Source: Bacilli bacterium (GTDB taxonomy: Bacteria; Bacillota_I; Bacilli_A; ML615J-28; CAG-698). From it: a stretch of DNA of 19,753 nt. Numbering within the stretch: the first letter of the stretch is position 1; every line of letters begins with the position of its first letter. This document shows positions 15,159 to 19,753 of this stretch, in pieces. Position numbers and translations under genes: made by a program. Under the pieces are notes generated by a model that worked only from the letters and a program-made list of their open reading frames with translations, made no database searches and had not been told where the DNA came from. The stretch covers positions 1 through 19,753 of the forward strand of contig JALOBF010000013.1 of assembly GCA_023228385.1 (NCBI GenBank), written 5' to 3'.

Positions 15159-16196
15159 ATGACTATAAAAAATTATCAAAAAAAATTTCTTCAATCATAT
15201 CAATTGCGTTCAGAAGTTACCGGTAAATACATTGCCCGATGTGACGGCGAAGCGGTTTATTTATACAATGCTGATGATTATCAGGAACTTGCCTGTTTTC
15301 GCGATTTAAACTATGTAAATCAGATTAAATTTTCTGATGACGGTAGAATTTTAGTTTTAAAATCAATTGAGCCCGAGTTGGCCGTATATGATATTTCAGA
15401 AATGAAACTTATCTGTCATATAAAAGTTGAAAACACGAGTCAAGCTCAGGATGGTAAGTTTTGTTTGGCTCCCGATAATCAATATATTTATAATATTGTT
15501 TATTTTAATGATTTATCAAGTGCGATTGCTCGTATTGATGTGAAAAAGCAGAGTTATCAAATCATTTTTCATTTTGAAAACTGTCTTTTTGAAGAAGCCG
15601 AATATTTAAGCCACCGGGATATATATTTATTTAGCGGTAAGGACCGGACGGTAAATAAATATTTTGTTTTAGAGTACGGCGTTAAAGGCGATAAATTCAG
15701 ACGAGTTACCCTTAATCGTGAATACCGTTTTTTCTTTTCTCTTTCGGCGATAGAAGCATTTGTGGCGGTTGCAGCCAATAAAATATACATATTGGCCGCA
15801 GATTACATAACGCCTTTACGGGTGTTTACCCCGATTGATGATAAAACAACTAAACTTAATTTCTTTAATATAATTACTGAATCACCGGCTTTACATAAAA
15901 TATTTCATAAAAATGAAGAGGAATATGCCCGCTTAAAAATCGATACCGAGCGTAATATGCTTGATGTCCCAGTAGAAGGCGATATAGTTGCGCTCGCTTT
16001 TTCTTATAATATGAAATATCTATTGGTGGCAACCAATAATGTTTTAAAAATATATGATTATCAAAAACTACGGTTATTGCAACAAATTAAATTATATAAT
16101 ATCGCTGATATAAATTTCGGTTTTGATGATAAAACCGTTTTGGTGGGAACTTGGAATTACGGCTATATTTATAATTTAATAGATTTGGTAAAGTAA
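15159..16196 (+). CDS. Beta-propeller (WD40-like) cytoplasmic protein of unknown function
   Basis: 345 residues with no signal peptide or membrane helix. It shows repeated four-stranded blade patterns: YIARCDGEAVYLYNADDY, VNQIKFSDDGRILVL, VALAFSYNMKYLLVATNN, LKIYDYQKLRLL. The spacing is that of a WD40/YVTN-type propeller, with about six or seven blades. No catalytic motif is visible, so a scaffold role is most likely. It has a ribosome binding site AAAAGG at the end of mutT and starts five bases after it. No terminator is seen after the gene; the next gene has a separate TATAAT box (16221-16226). Confidence 0.6.
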   Translation: MTIKNYQKKFLQSYQLRSEVTGKYIARCDGEAVYLYNADDYQELACFRDLNYVNQIKFSDDGRILVLKSIEPELAVYDISEMKLICHIKVENTSQAQDGKFCLAPDNQYIYNIVYFNDLSSAIARIDVKKQSYQIIFHFENCLFEEAEYLSHRDIYLFSGKDRTVNKYFVLEYGVKGDKFRRVTLNREYRFFFSLSAIEAFVAVAANKIYILAADYITPLRVFTPIDDKTTKLNFFNIITESPALHKIFHKNEEEYARLKIDTERNMLDVPVEGDIVALAFSYNMKYLLVATNNVLKIYDYQKLRLLQQIKLYNIADINFGFDDKTVLVGTWNYGYIYNLIDLVK

Positions 16197-16259
16197 ACTA
16201 GCAAAAACAAATATTTAACATATAATGTAATGATAAGATAGAAAGGGGGATAAGGGCTT

Positions 16260-16751
16260 TTGAATTATCGGTCCCAAAGACAAGAATTAATCAGTCGTCA
16301 GTATCGATTGCAAAATGCCATCGATGATAAAGATTATCTTTTTCCAGATAATTTGCAACAGGCTTTAGAGCTCTTGCAAGAGGCCATGGCAGGGGAACAA
16401 AGCGATGAGGAATTTTATGGTTATTTAATCACACTCGCTCCCAATGAAGAAGCCAGAAAAATAATAGCGGGCATTCGCGATGACGAACTAAAGCATCATC
16501 GTCTTTTTCGGCGGGTTTATCGCGATCTTAGCAATCAAGCACCTCCGCTTGCGGTTGAAGAAGGGTTCATCCGACCCAAAAATTATTATGATGGGATAAA
16601 AAGGGCATTGCTTGGCGAAACGGAAGCGGTAAAAGAATACCGAAAGATTTTATTTGCACTTCAAAACCGGGTACATATCAATATCCTTACCGAAATAATT
16701 ACTGATGAATTACGACATGGTATTTTATATGGTTTATTATTGAATATGTAA
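16260..16751 (+). CDS. Ferritin-like (rubrerythrin-type) diiron protein
   Basis: 163 residues from TTG 16260, ten bases after GAAAGGGGG. It forms a four-helix bundle with two-fold internal symmetry. The first half has E41/E46/E50 and DELKHH with ExxH at 76-79. The second half has GETEAVKEY with E120/E126 and DELRH with ExxH at 150-153. These are the ligands of a ferritin-like diiron site. The rubredoxin-type CxxC iron domain of classical rubrerythrin is missing, so this is a ferritin-like/COQ7-type short form, probably in oxidative-stress defence or iron handling. It is followed by a terminator. Confidence 0.8.
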   Translation: MNYRSQRQELISRQYRLQNAIDDKDYLFPDNLQQALELLQEAMAGEQSDEEFYGYLITLAPNEEARKIIAGIRDDELKHHRLFRRVYRDLSNQAPPLAVEEGFIRPKNYYDGIKRALLGETEAVKEYRKILFALQNRVHINILTEIITDELRHGILYGLLLNM

Positions 16752-16763
16752 TCCTATTATAAG

Positions 16764-16789
16764 AAGCGGTGTATTATTCACGGCTTTTT
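16764..16789 (+). terminator. Terminator of the ferritin-like gene
   Basis: Stem AAGCGGTG/CACGGCTT with one G-G mismatch and a 7-nt loop, followed by TTTTT. Confidence 0.55.
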
Positions 16790-16821
16790 ATAATATTTGG
16801 GTAGTAAAGCCAAAAAAATTA

Positions 16822-16850
16822 TGGACAAATGTTCTTATTTATGATATAAT
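16822..16850 (+). promoter_or_regulatory. Promoter of the CorC/HlyC-family gene
   Basis: TGGACA (16822-16827), a 17-bp spacer and TATAAT (16845-16850). GGAAGGAG follows just before ATG 16883. Confidence 0.7.
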
Positions 16851-16882
16851 GTTTATCGTAATAAAAGATAGGAAGGAGTATT

Positions 16883-18214
16883 ATGGACGATTCTGACGAG
16901 GACCCTTATGAGATCATCATAATATTGATACTCATATTGGTGTTAACAATCGTTAATGCTTTTTTTGCTTCTGCTGAAATGGCAGTCGTTTCTTTAAATA
17001 AGAAACAATTAAAAAGGTTGGTTGAAACCAGTAATAAAAGGGCTATTATCTTAGATAATTTAGTTAGAAAACCGACAAAATTTTTATCGACAATCCAGGT
17101 AGGGATTACCCTTGCCGGTTTTATGTCGAGCGCTTTTGCCGGTGCTAATTTATCGAAACATATTGTAGTTCTTTTTTCATCTCTTGGAATGAAAATCAAT
17201 TTGGCGGCAGCAACCGTTATCGTCACAATTCTTTTATCTTATTTCACATTAATTTTTGGTGAGCTTTATCCTAAAAGAATTGCTTTGAAAAATCCGGAAA
17301 AAGTAGCTTTACGCTCGGCCCGGGTTATTAATTTTGTAGCGATTATTTCTACTCCCTTTGTAAAGATGTTGGAAGCATCAACCAACTTTGTTTTAAGAAT
17401 AACGGGGATGAATAAACCGACGGAAGATGAAAAAGTTACAGAAGATGAAATTCGTTCGTTGATTATTACCGGTCATATTGAAGGGGTTATTAAAGAAGAA
17501 GAAAAAGAAATGTTAGAAAGTATTTTTCGCTTTGATGATTTAACCGCTGATGCTATTATGACCCCCCGCATTAACGTTTTTGCAATTAATATAGAAAAAC
17601 CGTTAAGCGAATATATTGATGAAATCATTAACCGTGGATTTACCCGAATTCCCGTCTATGAACGTGATATTGATAATATAATTGGTATTTTGCATGTTAA
17701 GGATTTGTTGCGCGAAGCAAGAAAGAACGGTTTTGAAAATATTGACATAAAAGCAATAATGCGCAAACCTTATTTTGTTCCTGAATATATGAAAATTGAT
17801 GTGCTATTCCGAAATATGCAAAAGACGAAGAACCAAATCGCAATATTAATTGACGAATATGGCGGTTCGGTCGGGATTGTAACAATTGAAGACGTTGTGG
17901 AGGAGATTGTTGGAAACATTTATGATGAGTATGATGAGGTTGATAAAACAATTCAATCCATTGATGAAAAAACTTATCTTATTGATGCCAGCATTCAAAT
18001 TCAAGAATTAAATCGGCGCCTAAAATTGAATCTTGATGAGAATAGCGAAGAATATGATACATTAGGCGGCATGGTAATTTATTTGTTGGGTTATATTCCT
18101 ACCGTAACTTATCAAGAAGAAATAAGTTATAATAATTTAATTTTAAAAGTACATAAAGTAAATGCTAATCGTATCGAAGAAATATTATTAACTATAAAAG
18201 ATAAAAAAGGATAA
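16883..18214 (+). CDS. CNNM/CBS/CorC_HlyC-domain membrane protein
   Basis: 443 residues with the full architecture of the HlyC/CorC/YfjD family. A CNNM (DUF21) membrane domain with about four helices covers ~10-190 and includes NAFFASAEMAVVSLNK and FGELYPKRIA. A CBS pair covers ~220-350 (MTPRINVFAI, then GFTRIPVYERDIDNIIGIL; second CBS with EYGGSVGIVTIEDVVEEIVG). A C-terminal CorC_HlyC domain lies at ~360-440. Members are magnesium exporters or regulators of divalent-cation transport (MpfA-type in Gram-positives); the old name hemolysin is misleading. It has its own promoter and ribosome binding site. The tRNA-Ser gene follows 24 bp after the stop and may be co-transcribed. Confidence 0.9.
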   Translation: MDDSDEDPYEIIIILILILVLTIVNAFFASAEMAVVSLNKKQLKRLVETSNKRAIILDNLVRKPTKFLSTIQVGITLAGFMSSAFAGANLSKHIVVLFSSLGMKINLAAATVIVTILLSYFTLIFGELYPKRIALKNPEKVALRSARVINFVAIISTPFVKMLEASTNFVLRITGMNKPTEDEKVTEDEIRSLIITGHIEGVIKEEEKEMLESIFRFDDLTADAIMTPRINVFAINIEKPLSEYIDEIINRGFTRIPVYERDIDNIIGILHVKDLLREARKNGFENIDIKAIMRKPYFVPEYMKIDVLFRNMQKTKNQIAILIDEYGGSVGIVTIEDVVEEIVGNIYDEYDEVDKTIQSIDEKTYLIDASIQIQELNRRLKLNLDENSEEYDTLGGMVIYLLGYIPTVTYQEEISYNNLILKVHKVNANRIEEILLTIKDKKG

Positions 18215-18238
18215 GCCAAATAAAGGTTTATCTTTAAC

Positions 18239-18329
18239 GGAGGAGTACCCAAGAGGCTGAAGGGGCTGGCTTGGAAAGCTAGTAGGTCGTTAATCCGGCG
18301 CAGGGGTTCAAATCCCCTCTCCTCCGCCA
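18239..18329 (+). tRNA. tRNA-Ser(GGA)
   Basis: Class II tRNA, 91 bases including encoded CCA (18327-18329). The acceptor stem GGAGGAG/CTCCTCC pairs perfectly, the T-arm AGGGG/CCCCT is intact, and the anticodon loop TTGGAAA (18271-18277) carries GGA at 18273-18275. A long variable arm with GTTAATCC is typical of serine. It is a common integration target; accessory DNA begins directly downstream. Confidence 0.95.
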
Positions 18330-18342
18330 TAAAAGAACAATT
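18328..18342. repeat. att-like direct repeat at the tRNA-Ser 3' end
   Basis: The 15 bases CATAAAAGAACAATT overlap the CCA end of the tRNA and recur exactly at 18918-18932, 590 bp away in the same orientation. This could be a short integration or duplication boundary. Confidence 0.5.
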
Positions 18343-18383
18343 CGGTTGTGTTAAGGGTTAAATATCATAAAACGGATTGATTT

Positions 18384-18404
18384 ATGAGGCTTTCACCTCA
18401 TTTT
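18384..18404 (+). terminator. Hairpin after tRNA-Ser
   Basis: Stem ATGAGG/CCTCAT with loop CTTTCA is followed by TTT. A short but plausible terminator for the tRNA transcript. Confidence 0.5.
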
Positions 18405-18585
18405 AAGGTAATTTTGCTTCAGTGAGTGATTTGGTTAGTTGGTAAGTTTAAATCTTTAATACGAACTTCCAATTTATCATACTAACTTTATATAATTAAA
18501 TTATATTTACATGAAGTGTAATGATTATTAAAAGAACATGAATTTGAAAACTTCTTGATATAATTAGAAATGGTGAATATTGAAA

Positions 18586-18780
18586 ATGTTATATATATTA
18601 GAATGCATGATTATGGGATTAGCCTCCTTAGCTGGTGGAACTGATAGAGTTATGTATACAACTGGTGAAAAACAAACACGGATAGATATATGGGTCAGTA
18701 TTTTCAGTTGGTTAGTGGTTTTTATAATTTATACTGGTATTTATTTATACATTAAACATAAAAGAAGTAAAAGAGCATAG
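18586..18780 (+). CDS. Small hypothetical membrane protein
   Basis: 64 residues from ATG 18586; TTG 18580 is an alternative two codons earlier. GGTGA about nine bases upstream is a weak ribosome binding site, and TATAAT lies near 18560. A hydrophobic N-terminal stretch (MLYILECMIMGLASLAGG) is followed by a polar loop (TGEKQTRIDIW), one clear membrane helix (VSIFSWLVVFIIYTGIYLYI) and a basic tail KHKRSKRA. No family recognised. It sits between two att-like repeats next to tRNA-Ser in an accessory tract. It could be a small toxin-like or regulatory membrane peptide, but that is speculation. Confidence 0.45.
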   Translation: MLYILECMIMGLASLAGGTDRVMYTTGEKQTRIDIWVSIFSWLVVFIIYTGIYLYIKHKRSKRA

Positions 18781-18860
18781 ACGAGTTGAAAAAAAAGTAA
18801 CTTATTAAGGTTTACAATGTAAAGATAGCACACAGGAAGTTTTTAAGTTAAACAAAATTT

Positions 18861-18874
18861 GGTGTACGCAAAAG
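18861..18874. repeat. GTGTACGCA motif, first copy of islet 2
   Basis: GGTGTACGCAAAAG. It corresponds to 2148-2160 in the left islet and lies 24 bp before the second copy of the motif at 18884. Confidence 0.6.
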
Positions 18875-18954
18875 TTTTCTCAAGTGTACGCATTGTATTA
18901 AAATTGGAGTTCTCTTTCATAAAAGAACAATTACTTTGATACTATAAACTTTAG
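18875..18954. repeat. GTGTACGCA-containing ~80-bp repeat, right copy
   Basis: Aligns with 3709-3793: a 24-bp exact match at 18884-18907, then GTTCT...AGAAC, TGATAC(A/T)ATAAA and CTTTAG. It includes the second copy of the 15-bp tRNA-flank repeat (18918-18932). Confidence 0.7.
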
Positions 18955-19010
18955 TTGTATTAAGGGATATAACGATAAATATAAAGGTATTACCCTGATT
19001 TAATGACAAT

Positions 19011-19055
19011 AAGGCTCTAGAGAGTGATTAATTTCATATCTTTAGAGCCTTTTTT
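19011..19055 (+). terminator. Strong orphan terminator
   Basis: AAGGCTCTAGAGA pairs with TCTTTAGAGCCTT: 13 bp including one G-T pair, 15-nt loop, then a run of T. No gene ends directly before it; the nearest is the small membrane protein 230 bp upstream. Confidence 0.7.
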
Positions 19056-19059
19056 AAAA

Positions 19060-19337
19060 TTTTTGAACCTTTTAATTATTCCTTGATATTATTACACTTT
19101 CTAATTAAACATCAAGTTTGCAAAGTTTTTAGACTTATAATTAATATCTTAATTAAAGTTGTGAAACAACACTATTCATGTAATTTATATAAGTCAATAT
19201 TCTTTGTTTTTATACAAATAAGATATTAACCTAATATAAACACACATAATATTGTTTTTCTTTCAAAAAATAAAAAAAAGCTATAATTATTTATTGGTTG
19301 ATTTATGTAATATATATTTTTAATTAACTAAATACGG
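19060..19337. other. AT-rich leader before hsdM, no gene seen
   Basis: Very AT-rich DNA with no open frame of note on either strand. It probably contains the hsdM promoter, but no single -35/-10 pair stands out. Confidence 0.4.
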
Positions 19338-19353
19338 AAAAAGGGGTTTTAAT

Positions 19354-19753
19354 ATGAATAACAAAAAAGAATTAGAAAGAGCAGAACTACATAAAACGAT
19401 TTGGCAAATAGCTAATGAGTTAAGAGGTTTAGTTGATGGATGGGATTTTAAACAATATGTATTGGGTTTATTGTTTTACCGTTTCATTTCTGAAAACCTA
19501 ACATCATATTTAAATAAAAAACAAAAAGATGCTGGTATAGATGATTTTGATTATAGTAAATTATCAGATGAAGATGCACTACCTGCAAAAAAACAAATTG
19601 TCGATGAAAAAGGATTCTTTATATTACCTAGTGAGTTATTTTGTAATGTTGTTAAAAGAGCTGATAATGATGATGATTTTAATATGACATTAGAAAATGT
19701 ATTTAAGGATATTGAAAGTTCAGCATATGGTACAGTGCCTGAAGATAACTTTA
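19354..19753 (+). CDS. hsdM: Type I restriction-modification DNA methyltransferase subunit M, 5' part
   Basis: 133 codons are visible before the window ends; the gene continues beyond. ATG 19354 follows AAAAAGGGG. The sequence matches the HsdM N-terminal helical domain: HKTIWQIANELRGLVDGWDF, KQYVLGLLFYRFISENL, and later FFILPSELF and LENVFKDIESSAYG. HsdM with HsdS methylates adenine at a bipartite site and with HsdR forms the restriction complex. The SAM-binding and NPPY motifs lie outside the window, so activity cannot be judged. It sits ~1 kb after tRNA-Ser, a usual place for such systems. Confidence 0.9.
   Translation, partial: MNNKKELERAELHKTIWQIANELRGLVDGWDFKQYVLGLLFYRFISENLTSYLNKKQKDAGIDDFDYSKLSDEDALPAKKQIVDEKGFFILPSELFCNVVKRADNDDDFNMTLENVFKDIESSAYGTVPEDNF

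Noticed and set aside
18861..18907. The paired GTGTACGCA motifs as the terminus of a specific IS family.
   Set aside because: No transposase, inverted partner or target duplication can be seen, so a family cannot be named; they are kept only as a repeat.

Overview
The window is AT-rich DNA from a low-GC Gram-positive bacterium, most likely a Bacilli/Tenericutes lineage that uses the standard genetic code. Several intact genes end in TGA and tryptophan is written TGG, which argues against UGA-decoding mycoplasmas. TTG and GTG starts behind strong GGAGG-type ribosome binding sites recur. A species cannot be assigned from the sequence alone.

Layout. (1) Positions 1-5640 form a very AT-rich, decayed accessory region. 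It holds the 3' part of a surface-protein gene that frameshifts and is joined to the last ~60 codons of a DEAD-box helicase, a degenerate tRNA-Ser, a four-copy 19-bp iteron-like array, a self-contained AAA+ ATPase (AAA_14/DUF4143) gene, a TnpB relic, and small membrane or secreted proteins including a truncated leucine-rich-repeat surface protein. (2) Positions 5638-8414 are a tight four-gene operon: HPr-kinase-like kinase, PqqD-like chaperone, S24/S26-like peptidase and NTP_transf_5 nucleotidyltransferase. Its parts match the accessory genes of RiPP/lasso-peptide-type pathways, but no precursor, cyclase, radical SAM enzyme or transporter is visible. (3) Positions 8415-11208 hold a decayed spacer, a lipoprotein with fibronectin-III-like domains and a secreted serpin. 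(4) Positions 11237-18214 carry ordinary genes: an EAL phosphodiesterase with membrane sensor and degenerate GGDEF, a ZIP metal transporter, an ADP-ribosylglycohydrolase, MutT, a beta-propeller protein, a ferritin-like protein and a CNNM/CorC-type membrane protein. Most have clear promoters or terminators. (5) Positions 18239-19753 are an intact tRNA-Ser(GGA) followed by another AT-rich accessory tract with a small membrane protein, repeats shared with region 1, and the start of a type I restriction-modification hsdM gene that runs off the window.

The main structural theme is that the degenerate and intact tRNA-Ser copies, 16.8 kb apart in the same orientation, are each followed by related non-coding sequence. 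This includes an ~80-bp repeat beginning with a GTGTACGCA motif. In the right copy two GTGTACGCA motifs lie 24 bp apart. In the left copy the DUF4143 ATPase gene, with its own promoter, sits between them. The pair reads as an empty and a filled version of one site next to a tRNA hotspot. The main functional themes are the orphan kinase/PqqD/peptidase/nucleotidyltransferase cassette and the secreted serpin.
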